Origin: Mayfieldus sp963772265
GTDB lineage: Bacteria; Actinomycetota; Thermoleophilia; Solirubrobacterales; 70-9
NCBI GenBank assembly: GCA_963772265.1
Contig: CAVYWS010000002.1
Coordinates: forward strand, 124,001 to 188,000
Direction: 5' to 3'
DNA: 64,000 nucleotides
Shown here: positions 57,130 to 64,000 of the stretch, piece after piece
Position numbering within the stretch: the stretch's first letter is position 1
Layout of the letters: every line of letters begins with the position of its first letter
Translations under genes and position numbers: made by a program
Notes under the pieces: model-generated
Database searches by the model: none
Told to the model about the DNA's origin: nothing
What the model saw: only the letters and a program-made list of their open reading frames with translations

Positions 57130-58410
57130 TTAGGCAGCGGTGACTGCCGAAAGCTGCGGGTAGAGCGGGTAGCGCTCCATCAGCGACCGGGTGCGCTCCA
57201 GCAGCGCCTCGCGCTCGGCGTCGAAGCGGTCCGAGAGGGCGATCGAGATCACCTCGCCGATCTCGCGCATGTCCTCCTCGACCAGGCCTCTGGTGGTCAG
57301 CGCCGGGGTTCCGATCCGGAGCCCGGAGGGGTTCATCGGCGGCCGCTCGTCAAAGGGGATCGCGTTTCGGTTGACGGTGATCCCGACCTCCTCCAAGCGA
57401 GTTTCGGCGGTCTTGCCGTCGAGGCCGGTCGCGGTCAGGTCGACGAGCACCAGGTGCACGTCGGTGCCGCCGGTCAGAACCTCCACCCCGCCTTCCTGCA
57501 GCGCCTCGGCGAAGGCCTGCGCGTTGGCGATCGTCTGCCGCTGGCGGGCGCGGAAGGGCTCGCTGGCGGCGATTCCCAGCGCCACCGCCTTGGCGGCGAT
57601 GATGTGCATCAGCGGCCCGCCCTGCTGGCCGGGGAACACCGAGCGGTTGATGTCCGCGGCCAGCTCCTCGTCGCAGAGGATCATGCCGCTGCGCGGCCCG
57701 CAGAGGGTCTTGTGGATCGTCGTCGTGGTCACGTGCGCGTGCGGGACCGGGTTGGGGTGCTCGCCGGCGGCGACCAGGCCCGCGAAGTGGGCCATGTCGA
57801 CCATCAGCTTCGCCCCAACCGAGTCGGCGATCTCGCGGAATGCGGCGAAGTCGAGGTGGCGCGGATACGCGGACCAGCCGGCGACGATCACCTTCGGCCG
57901 GTGCTCGTTGGCGAGCCGCTCGACCTCCTCCATGTCGCAGAGCAGGTCCTCGCGCCGCACGTGGTAGGCGACGACCTCGTAGAGCTTTCCCGAGACGTTG
58001 AGCTTCATCCCGTGGGTGAGGTGGCCGCCGTGGTCAAGCGCCATTCCCATGATCGTGTCGCCGGGGTCCAGCAGCGCCATGTAGGCGGCGTTGTTGGCCT
58101 GGGCGCCGGCGTGCGGCTGGACGTTGGCGTGCTCGGCCCCGAACAGCTCCTTGGCGCGGTCGATCGCCAGCTGCTCGGCGACGTCGACCTCCTCGCAGCC
58201 GCCGTAGTAGCGCTTGCCGGGGTAGCCCTCGGCGTACTTGTTGGTCAGCACCGAGCCGGCCGCGTCGAGCACCGCCTGGGGGACGAAATTCTCCGAAGCG
58301 ATCATCTCCAGGGTGTTCTGCTGGCGCTCGAGCTCGCGCCGCAGCACCTGGGCGATCGCCGGGTCCACCTCGGCCAGAGGGGCGGTTTGGAAGTTGTCGG
58401 GCAGATCCAT
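57130..58410 (-). CDS. glyA: Serine hydroxymethyltransferase
   Basis: PLP enzyme interconverting serine and glycine with tetrahydrofolate, the main source of one-carbon units. 426 residues. IASENFVPQAVLDAAGSVLTNKYAEGYPG at the N terminus; VQPHAGAQANNAAYMALL and MVDMAHFAGLVAAG follow. The PLP Lys sits in VTTTTIHKTLCGPRSGMILC. The C-terminal domain closes with NRNAIPFDERPPMNPSGLRIGTPALTTRG. ATG at 58410. TATCGT 12 bases upstream is a possible -10. Divergent from the SnoaL-like gene. Confidence 0.96.
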   Translation of the reverse strand: MDLPDNFQTAPLAEVDPAIAQVLRRELERQQNTLEMIASENFVPQAVLDAAGSVLTNKYAEGYPGKRYYGGCEEVDVAEQLAIDRAKELFGAEHANVQPHAGAQANNAAYMALLDPGDTIMGMALDHGGHLTHGMKLNVSGKLYEVVAYHVRREDLLCDMEEVERLANEHRPKVIVAGWSAYPRHLDFAAFREIADSVGAKLMVDMAHFAGLVAAGEHPNPVPHAHVTTTTIHKTLCGPRSGMILCDEELAADINRSVFPGQQGGPLMHIIAAKAVALGIAASEPFRARQRQTIANAQAFAEALQEGGVEVLTGGTDVHLVLVDLTATGLDGKTAETRLEEVGITVNRNAIPFDERPPMNPSGLRIGTPALTTRGLVEEDMREIGEVISIALSDRFDAEREALLERTRSLMERYPLYPQLSAVTAA

Positions 58411-58440
58411 GGGTTGCGGGCGACGATAGCAGCGGCGAAA

Positions 58441-58446
58441 TACGCT
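58441..58446 (+). promoter_or_regulatory. Probable -10 element (TACGCT) of the SnoaL-like gene
   Basis: Ends 6 bases before GTG 58453; no ribosome-binding site. Leaderless pattern. Confidence 0.45.
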
Positions 58447-58452
58447 TCGGCG

Positions 58453-58852
58453 GTGACCGCATCCAATCTCGAGCTCGTGAAACGGGGATACGCGGCGCTG
58501 GCCGAGGGCGGCTTCGAGGACTGGCTGCCGTACTTCGATCCGGAGTTCGAGATGACGACCCCGGCCGCCCTCGCCTCGGAGCCCGGCACCTATCGAGGCG
58601 CCGGAGGGGATCAGGCGCTGGTTCGAGGAGTTCTACGAGGCCATGGACGAGGTCCGGCTGGAGCCGCACGAGTTCATCGCGGTCGGCGAATCGGTCGTGG
58701 TGCCGTTCTCAATCGTCGCCCGCGGACGTGCAACCGCACTCGAGGTTCGCCAGGACGCGGTCCAGGTCTGGGAGCTGCGCGACGGCAGGGCGGTAGGCGT
58801 CCAGATCTATGCCGACCTCGACCAGGCGATGGCGGCGCTCGGGAAGGACTAG
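58453..58852 (+). CDS. SnoaL/NTF2-like protein, one frameshift in a G run
   Basis: About 132 residues. ASNLELVKRGYAALAEGGFE and LPYFDPEFEMTTPAAL lie in one frame. At about 58610, GGAGGGGATC appears to hold one extra G, after which RRWFEEFYEAMDEVRLEPHEFI and ARGRATALEVRQDAVQVWEL complete the fold. Third NTF2-like protein in the window; role unknown. The homopolymer position makes a sequencing error very likely. Convergent with the M23 peptidase gene. Confidence 0.75.
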
Positions 58853-58857
58853 CCCAA

Positions 58858-58898
58858 CCCGCACCGGCTCGTGCGGGCGCTGCCAGGGAACGACAGCG
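58858..58898. terminator. Adjacent GC hairpins between convergent genes
   Basis: CCCGCAC (58858-58864) pairs with GTGCGGG (58871-58877). Immediately after, CGCTG (58878-58882) pairs with CAGCG (58894-58898). Placed between two convergent stops, they probably act as a bidirectional terminator; no U run is present. Confidence 0.5.
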
Positions 58899-58926
58899 TG
58901 CAGGGCGGCGGCGCCCGCCCCTGCGA

Positions 58927-59925
58927 CTAGGGACAGCGATCGATCCGGGCCACCGGCGGGTCGGTGTCCCTGGTCCTGCGGGCATCGGCATTGGGCCGAC
59001 AGACGAGGCGGCGGGCTGAGCCCCGCTGCGTCCGCGCCGACACCGAGTCGAGCAGGTACGGAACCGGGTCGATCGGCGTCCCGAAGTGGCGCACCTCGAA
59101 GTGCAGGTGCGGACCGGTCGAGTAGCCGGTCGAGCCGACGTAGCCGATTCTGCTGCCGCCCTCCACCGACTGGCCGGGACTGACCGCGATCTGGGACAGA
59201 TGCGCGTACCAGGTCTCGAAGCCGAGCCTGTGCCTGACCACGACCAGATTCCCGTAGCCGCCTGAGTTCCAACCTGCCGACGCGACCACACCGACGCCGG
59301 CGGCGCCGACCGGAGTCCCCATCGGCTGTGGGAAATCGACGCCGGTGTGGCGGCGCCCGCCGACCCAACCGAAGCCGTCGCCGATCGACCCACTGACCGG
59401 GCGCAGGAAGCGCACCGGCCCGCCCGGCGCTGCGGTCACCACACGCCGTCGCAGCGCCCTCAGGGTCACCTCGCCCGCCACTCCGTCGACGCCGATGTGG
59501 GCGGCGCGCTGAAAGCCGCGTACGGCGGCGCCGGTGGCGGGGCCGAAATCGCCGTCGAGACCGCCCTGGCCAAAGCCTCGAATCCGGAGCAGGAACTGAA
59601 GCTCCGCCACGTCCCATCCACGGTCCCCGCGTTTGATCAGGCGCGAGCCGAGTCGAGGCCGGCCGTGGCGCCCCAGGGCGCGGCGGGTATGGGGCCCGGC
59701 GATCCCGTCGACGGCGAGGCCGCGGCGGCTCTGGAAGGAGCGGACCGCGCTTCGCGTCCAGGGCCCGGTGATGCCGTCGACCGGATGGGGATAGAGGCCC
59801 AGCGAGCGCATCGCGACCTGCAGCGCGGCCACGTCGGCGCTCGCAGCGCTCGCGGACGCCGCCGGCATCGCGACGAGGGCCGCCACAGCCAGCGCCATCG
59901 CCCCCCAGAGCCTGGCGTACCGCAT
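58927..59925 (-). CDS. Secreted M23 peptidase with two peptidoglycan-binding domains
   Basis: 332 residues from ATG 59925. A signal peptide (AMALAVAALVAMPAASASAA) is followed by two PG_binding_1 repeats (LQVAMRSLGLYPHPVDGITG and LQFLLRIRGFGQGGLDGDFG, each ending GPxT...VRxFQ). The LytM/M23 domain has RRHTGVDFPQPMG (first zinc ligands) and GPHLHFEVRHFG (last His), about residues 205-300. It is expected to cleave wall peptide cross-links outside the cell. The wall-binding repeats and catalytic ligands are all present. Confidence 0.9.
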   Translation of the reverse strand: MRYARLWGAMALAVAALVAMPAASASAASADVAALQVAMRSLGLYPHPVDGITGPWTRSAVRSFQSRRGLAVDGIAGPHTRRALGRHGRPRLGSRLIKRGDRGWDVAELQFLLRIRGFGQGGLDGDFGPATGAAVRGFQRAAHIGVDGVAGEVTLRALRRRVVTAAPGGPVRFLRPVSGSIGDGFGWVGGRRHTGVDFPQPMGTPVGAAGVGVVASAGWNSGGYGNLVVVRHRLGFETWYAHLSQIAVSPGQSVEGGSRIGYVGSTGYSTGPHLHFEVRHFGTPIDPVPYLLDSVSARTQRGSARRLVCRPNADARRTRDTDPPVARIDRCP

Positions 59926-60025
59926 CGTTGTTCTTCTCTGCGCATCGCCATCCACTCGCAAGCGATGGGAGCGGAATTGCAGCGCTACGCGTAGAACCGG
60001 GCGCGAATCGCCTTGGCAGGGAGTC

Positions 60026-60662
60026 CTATCCCCGGCGACGGAGGGCCGCCTCCAGCTCCGCCGCCGGCAGGCCTCCCTCCCGCAGGACCCACCAGCTTCC
60101 GGTCGAGTCGAGCTCGGTCAGGTCGACGACGGTCGAGGGCGAGCCGGTCAGCTCACCGCCGTCGATCGCGAGGTCGGCGCCGGCGAGGATCTGCTCGGCG
60201 ACGTCCTCGAAGCGATGCGGTGCCGCGCTCGCCGCTGCGGTTGGCGCTGGTCTGGAAGATCGGCGTCATCGCCCCGGCCAGCGGCCCGCCGATCAGCCGC
60301 ACCCCGAGCCGCTCGGGGTCCTCGCGGCAGGCAAGCGGGTAGCGGCGCTGTGGGTTGGCGAGCACCAGGGTCACCGGCCCGGGCAGAAGCGCGCCGACGG
60401 CGTCGCGGGTTCGCGATCCGAGCGACTCGACCAGCTCCCGCATCGCCAGCGGCGAGAAGTACATCACCGCCGACGGCTTTCGCTCGTCGCGGCCCTTCAG
60501 CGCCTGGATCCGATCGACCGCGGCCGCGTTGAGGGGGTCGCATGCCAGCCCGTAGAGCCCGTCGGCGGGGAAGACGGCGATCCCGCCCGCGCCGACGCAG
60601 CGCTCCAGGGCCACCCGCGCCGCGTCCTCCCCGTCGCCCTGGATCGAGATGCGCTCGGTCAA
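60026..60662 (-). CDS. tsaC: Threonylcarbamoyl-AMP synthase (Sua5/YciO/YrdC), one frameshift
   Basis: Makes threonylcarbamoyl-AMP for the t6A37 tRNA modification; essential in most bacteria. About 211 residues. GGIAVFPADGLYGLACDPLN, ALKGRDERKPSAVMYF and LLPGPVTLVLAN form the nucleotide site; TSANRSGE is the conserved carboxy-side motif. A shift near 60225 leads to RFEDVAEQILAGADLAIDGG and STVVDLTE, stop at 60026. TTG start at 60662 is chosen because TTGA overlaps the stop of the preceding small gene, the common coupling pattern here. Confidence 0.86.
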
Positions 60663-61044
60663 CTGTGGTCGTGCGGGTGACGGTGGTCGGGATGGTTCAG
60701 GTTCCACGCCCGCCAGCGCCGGTCGCGGCTGCGAACCCGTGCCACGTAGCCCTCGATCAGATTGCCGGCCACGCCCTCGCTGCCTTCCCGGGTGCCGAAG
60801 GTCTCGACCGGTGAGTTGCGGGCTCGGCGCACCGCCCGCTTGAGGCGGTGACGCAGGCCCTGACGCTGGTTGGCGTCATCGGCCTCGAACAGGTCGGTCG
60901 CGATCAGAGCCGCCCGCGCGTTGAGGCGTGCCGAGCGCAGGTAAGGCTGCGCCTCGCTGACGAAGTGCCGCAGGCGCGGCACCCGTCGCAGATGCCGGCG
61001 CGCGCGTCACCGACGAGTCGCAGCTCGTCACGCAGATTCGCCAC
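60659..61044 (-). CDS. Hypothetical small basic protein, probable frameshift
   Basis: Not recognised. About 128 residues if the GTG at 61044 (VANLRDELRLVGDAR) is joined across a CG-repeat shift near 61000 to RRHLRRVPRLRHFVSEAQPY; the uninterrupted part starts at GTG 60982. Rich in Arg and His, with a helical middle (LIATDLFEADDANQRQGLRH) and an ending NHPDHRHPHDHS that could bind metal. It overlaps the glycosidase gene by 17 bases and is coupled to tsaC by TTGA, so it is probably expressed. Confidence 0.45.
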
Positions 61045-62266
61045 CGCCCTCGCTCGGGCGCGCGTGCTTCCTGCCGGCCGCGAGAACGCGGCGGATCAGA
61101 CGGGTCAGGGTCGGGGCCTCGCTGCTGCGCAGCGACGACGAGTAGCTGGCCTCGGCAAAGGCGCGAAGCGCGGGCGCCTGAGCGCCCGCCAGGCTTCGGG
61201 CCCGGCTCAGGAACGAGCGCCGCGGCCGGTACTTGGCCGGTCGCCGCATCCAGCTGCCCGCGGTTGCAAGGGGCAGGAAGTTGAGATCGGCTCGGTTCTC
61301 GGGATTGAAGAAGAACCCACTCACGTGCCCGACCACGTCGGGGGCACGGGCGTAGGGACCGAGGAATATCCGGGTCGGATCGCTGCCGGGTTCGGTCAGT
61401 GCGTCGGTGTTTGTCCAGTTCTCCCAGACGATCGGGGTCCGGCCGATCAGCTGCGCATAGGCGTCGGCGTCGGCGGAGGAGAAGGGGCGAGACTCGATGC
61501 TGTCTCCGGTCCACATCACCTCGATTCCGGGCACGAGGCGGGCGCGCAGCCCCTGCAGGTATTCGCTGTCGGCGGTGCCGTGATAGGTGGCGCCCACGGT
61601 CAGCAGGCGGGCGCTGGGATCGAGGGCGAGCAGGCGCGCGTAGAGGCGGTCCAGGAGGTCGGCGTTCGCCGTCCCGAAGGCCCGCTCGCCCTGTCCGTAG
61701 GCGGCGATGTCGGCGTTGCAGCTGAACTTCCACTGGACGTCGTCGAAGCTGACCATCACCGTGTGCGAGCCCGCTCGCAGAAAGGGCCCGAGCTTGGCGA
61801 GCAGCTGGTCGAGGTCGGTGTCGCTGGAGAAGCAGATCGGGGCGCTCGGGGTGGTGCCGGGCGGCGGCGCGTCGCCGGGGCTGGAGTAGGCCACCGCCGC
61901 CGGGCTGACGTTGGCAATCCACTCGATGCCGAGTTGCGAGGCGCGGCGGACCTCGCGATCGAAGACGGCCTGCAGCTGAGGTGGATACGGATCGCGCCAA
62001 AGGGTGCGCTGGTAGGGATCGCCTTTCGGGGCGTGGACATAGGCGTTGAAGCCGTTGCGGGCGATGAAACGGAGCAGCCGGCGCCGCTCCGGGGTACTGA
62101 ACTGCCGCCCGTACTGGCCCTGGACCACGCCGCGCCACTCGAAGGGCGAGGCGGCGGCAGGCGCCGGGCAGAGGCCGACGATCAGCAGGCAGGCCAGCCC
62201 GAGGACGGTGCCCGACACCCCCGCTTGCCGGCGCCCGGCGCGCTTCCGCGCCGACCGTGCGCTCAC
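61028..62266 (-). CDS. Secreted GH84-like beta-N-acetylglucosaminidase
   Basis: 412 residues. A signal peptide (TVLGLACLLIVGLCPAPAAA, about 20-39) is followed by the GH84 barrel: FEWRGVVQGQYG, then GFNAYVHAPKGDPYQRTLWRDPYPP and MVSFDDVQWKF with the catalytic Asp pair at 175-176, then SGFFFNPENRADLN. GH84 enzymes remove N-acetylglucosamine by substrate-assisted catalysis. The target here, wall glycan or host/environmental polymer, is unknown. GTG start overlaps the prmC stop (GTGA), so it is co-expressed with release-factor genes. Confidence 0.82.
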   Translation of the reverse strand: MSARSARKRAGRRQAGVSGTVLGLACLLIVGLCPAPAAASPFEWRGVVQGQYGRQFSTPERRRLLRFIARNGFNAYVHAPKGDPYQRTLWRDPYPPQLQAVFDREVRRASQLGIEWIANVSPAAVAYSSPGDAPPPGTTPSAPICFSSDTDLDQLLAKLGPFLRAGSHTVMVSFDDVQWKFSCNADIAAYGQGERAFGTANADLLDRLYARLLALDPSARLLTVGATYHGTADSEYLQGLRARLVPGIEVMWTGDSIESRPFSSADADAYAQLIGRTPIVWENWTNTDALTEPGSDPTRIFLGPYARAPDVVGHVSGFFFNPENRADLNFLPLATAGSWMRRPAKYRPRRSFLSRARSLAGAQAPALRAFAEASYSSSLRSSEAPTLTRLIRRVLAAGRKHARPSEGGGESA

Positions 62267-63106
62267 CGCCACCCCATGACGACGCGCTCGATGCCGGCGA
62301 GGTCGGTCCGCGCATCGGTCTTCGGATAGCCGGCCCCGGCCAGCAACCCGGCGACCGCCGGCGCCTGCCCGGCCCCGACCTCGAGCGCGACCGCCTCGGC
62401 GATCACCTCCCCGTCGTTGACCGCCGCCAGCAGGGCGCGGATCGCGGTGAGGCCGTCGGCGCCCGCGAGCAGAGCCTCGCGGGGCTCCCAGTCGCGGATC
62501 TCGGGGGCGAGCCGACCCCAATCGCCCTCGGCCACATAGGGGAGGTTGGCGAGCAGCAGGTCGAAAGAGCCGGATTCGGGCAGCGCTGCCTCGACGAACT
62601 CGACCCGGCCCGTCAGCTCGAGCCGCTCGGCGTTGGCGCGCGCCACTTCGAGCGCCGCCGGGGAGCTGTCACTGGCGGTCACCTCGACCGAGGGAAGCTC
62701 ATCGGCCAGGGCGAGCGCCACGGCGCCGCTGCCGGTGCCGGCGTCAAGCGCCCGCCGCGGCCGGAGCTCCAGCGCCAGCTCGACCAGCAGCTCGGTCTCG
62801 GGCCGCGGGATCAGCACCCGCCGGTCGACCTCCAGCTCGATGCGGCGAAACCAGCGGCGCCCGAGGATGTAGGCGACCGGCTCTCGGCGCAGGCGGCGCC
62901 TCACCATCGTCCCGAAGCTCGCGGCCGGCGGCGGGCGCCAGCGGCGCCTCCGGGGCGGCGATCAGGCGCTCGCGCTCGGTGCCTGCGGCGGCGGCGAGCA
63001 GCAGCTCGGCGTCGAGGCGCGGCGACTCGACCCCGGCGGCGGTCAGAGCGTCGACCGCGGCGCCCAGCGCGTCGCCGACCGAGTCCGCTGTCCCCACCGC
63101 GGCCAC
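62263..63106 (-). CDS. prmC: Release factor glutamine methyltransferase, one frameshift
   Basis: Methylates the Gln of the GGQ motif in RF1 and RF2. About 280 residues: the N-terminal helical domain (SVGDALGAAVDALTAAGVES, RLDAELLLAAA) shifts frame near 62910 into REPVAYILGRRWFRRIELEV. The SAM site is ALDAGTGSGAVALALA. The substrate-binding motif, normally NPPY, is NLPY here (LLLANLPYVAEGD). GTG at 63106 (or 63097) follows the prfA stop by 4 bases. Its two substrates, prfA and prfB, are both in this window. Confidence 0.9.
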
Positions 63107-63110
63107 CGGC

Positions 63111-64000
63111 TCAGCCGGAGTCCGTCGCGCCCTCGGCCTGGACCTCGAGCCGGCGGCGCTTCTCCTCCGCCGCGAGCTCGTCGGTGAACTCGGCGAGCTC
63201 GCCGTTGAGGACCCCGTCGAGGTTGTGGGAGGTGTGCTTGACGCGGTGGTCGGTGACCCTGCCCTGGGGGAAGTTGTAGGTGCGGACCTTCTCGGAGCGC
63301 TCGCCGCTGCCGACCTGGGCGCGGCGCTCGGAGGCGATCTCGGCCTGCTGCTCGGCGATCCTCTGCTCCAGCAGCCGGGCGCGCAGGACCCGCATCGCCC
63401 GCTCGCGGTTCTGAAGCTGGGACTTCTCGTCCTGCATCGAGACGACGATCCCGGTCGGCTTGTGGGTGATCCGCACCGCCGAGTCGGTGGTGTTGACCGA
63501 CTGCCCACCCGGGCCCGAGGAGCGAAAGGTGTCGATTTGCAGGTCGTTTTGATCGACGTCGACCTCGACCTCCTCGGCCTCGGGAAGCACCGCGACGGTC
63601 GCGGTCGAGGTGTGGATGCGGCCCTGGGACTCGGTCTTCGGAACCCGCTGCACGCGGTGGGTGCCGCCCTCGTACTTGAACACCGAATAGGCGCCCTCGC
63701 CCTTGATCGCGAAGGTGACCTCCTTGAAGCCGCCTACCTCGGCCGGGGATTGCGACAGCACCTCGGTCTGAAAGCCGCGCTGCTCGGCGTAGCGGGTCAG
63801 CATCTTGAACAGGTCGCCGGCGAAAAGGGCCGCCTCGTCGCCCCCGGTGCCGGCGCGGATCTCGACCAGCACGTTCTTGGCGTCGTTGGGATCGCGCTCG
63901 ACCATCGCCAGCCGGATCTCCTCCTCGAGCTGCTCGAGGCGTGACGGCGCCTCGTCGACCACCTTGCGCAGCTCCGGGTCGTCGCCGTCCTCGGCGAGCA
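63111..64000 (-). CDS. prfA: Peptide chain release factor 1, N terminus beyond window edge
   Basis: Terminates at UAG and UAA. About 296 codons lie in the window; the first 60 or so are off the right edge (full RF1 is about 355). The decoding loop is RVPKTESQGRIHTS, in which the usual PAT/PVT tripeptide reads PKT. The peptidyl-transferase loop SSGPGGQSVNTTDSAVRI holds GGQ. The C terminus (HRVKHTSHNLDGVLNGEL, EEKRRRLEVQ) is normal. Heads the conserved prfA, prmC, tsaC, wecA, atp gene string. Confidence 0.96.
   Translation of the reverse strand, partial: LAEDGDDPELRKVVDEAPSRLEQLEEEIRLAMVERDPNDAKNVLVEIRAGTGGDEAALFAGDLFKMLTRYAEQRGFQTEVLSQSPAEVGGFKEVTFAIKGEGAYSVFKYEGGTHRVQRVPKTESQGRIHTSTATVAVLPEAEEVEVDVDQNDLQIDTFRSSGPGGQSVNTTDSAVRITHKPTGIVVSMQDEKSQLQNRERAMRVLRARLLEQRIAEQQAEIASERRAQVGSGERSEKVRTYNFPQGRVTDHRVKHTSHNLDGVLNGELAEFTDELAAEEKRRRLEVQAEGATDSG

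Overview
The window is about 70% GC and densely coded, with short gaps and frequent 4-base ATGA, GTGA and TTGA gene overlaps. It looks like chromosome from a deep-branching, non-model actinobacterium of the Thermoleophilia or Solirubrobacterales type. This placement is inferred from four things: the conserved order prfA, prmC, tsaC, wecA, atpI, then the full atp operon; a deazaflavin-dependent nitroreductase-family protein; NarL-type two-component systems; and actinobacterial-style leaderless gene starts. There is no rRNA, tRNA, CRISPR or prophage that I can support.

Layout. 1-3.5 kb (minus): atypical pyruvate kinase, an HD hydrolase and PEP synthase (cut by the left edge). 3.7-8.9 kb (plus): a four-gene pyruvate/2-oxoacid:ferredoxin oxidoreductase operon ending in a co-transcribed NarL response regulator. 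8.9-15.4 kb: a GAF histidine kinase, universal stress proteins, two SQR-like flavoproteins, a decayed ABC transporter remnant, an F420-type nitroreductase-family protein and a lipoprotein. 15.4-20.1 kb: nadA, mutM, SnoaL-like, nadC, and an ECF sigma factor coupled to ogt. 20.1-21.2 kb: an intact IS481-type element. 21.2-28.2 kb: prfB with a programmed frameshift site, a stress protein, secA, a secreted sorbosone-dehydrogenase-like protein and a ribosome hibernation factor. 28.4-37.3 kb: two MmpL exporters (one in an operon with a histidine kinase and regulator), an Lpd-like flavoprotein and ComF. 37.4-45.4 kb: sugar nucleotide and envelope genes plus ahcY. 45.4-54 kb: M20 peptidase and the complete F1Fo ATP synthase operon. 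54-64 kb: wecA, a DUF354 protein, glyA, an M23 endopeptidase, tsaC, a GH84-like glycosidase, prmC and prfA (cut by the right edge).

How the genes fit together. The left end is a PEP/pyruvate/acetyl-CoA node, in which divergent transcription units could switch pyruvate between gluconeogenesis and ferredoxin-linked oxidation, with a redox-type two-component system attached. The right half combines the energy-generating ATP synthase with precursor supply for cell-envelope polysaccharide (NDP-sugars, UDP-glucuronate, undecaprenyl-linked sugar, LCP transfer).

Caution on data quality: about 17 genes, including secA, atpB, hpf and prmC, are broken by single small indels, many at CG-dinucleotide repeats or G runs. 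Essential genes cannot all be dead, so I read most of these as consensus errors rather than gene decay.

The most striking structural observation is the IS481-type element. It sits exactly in a CTAG that served as the shared stop codon of two convergent genes (ogt and prfB). The duplicated CTAG restores both stops and also supplies the transposase's own stop.
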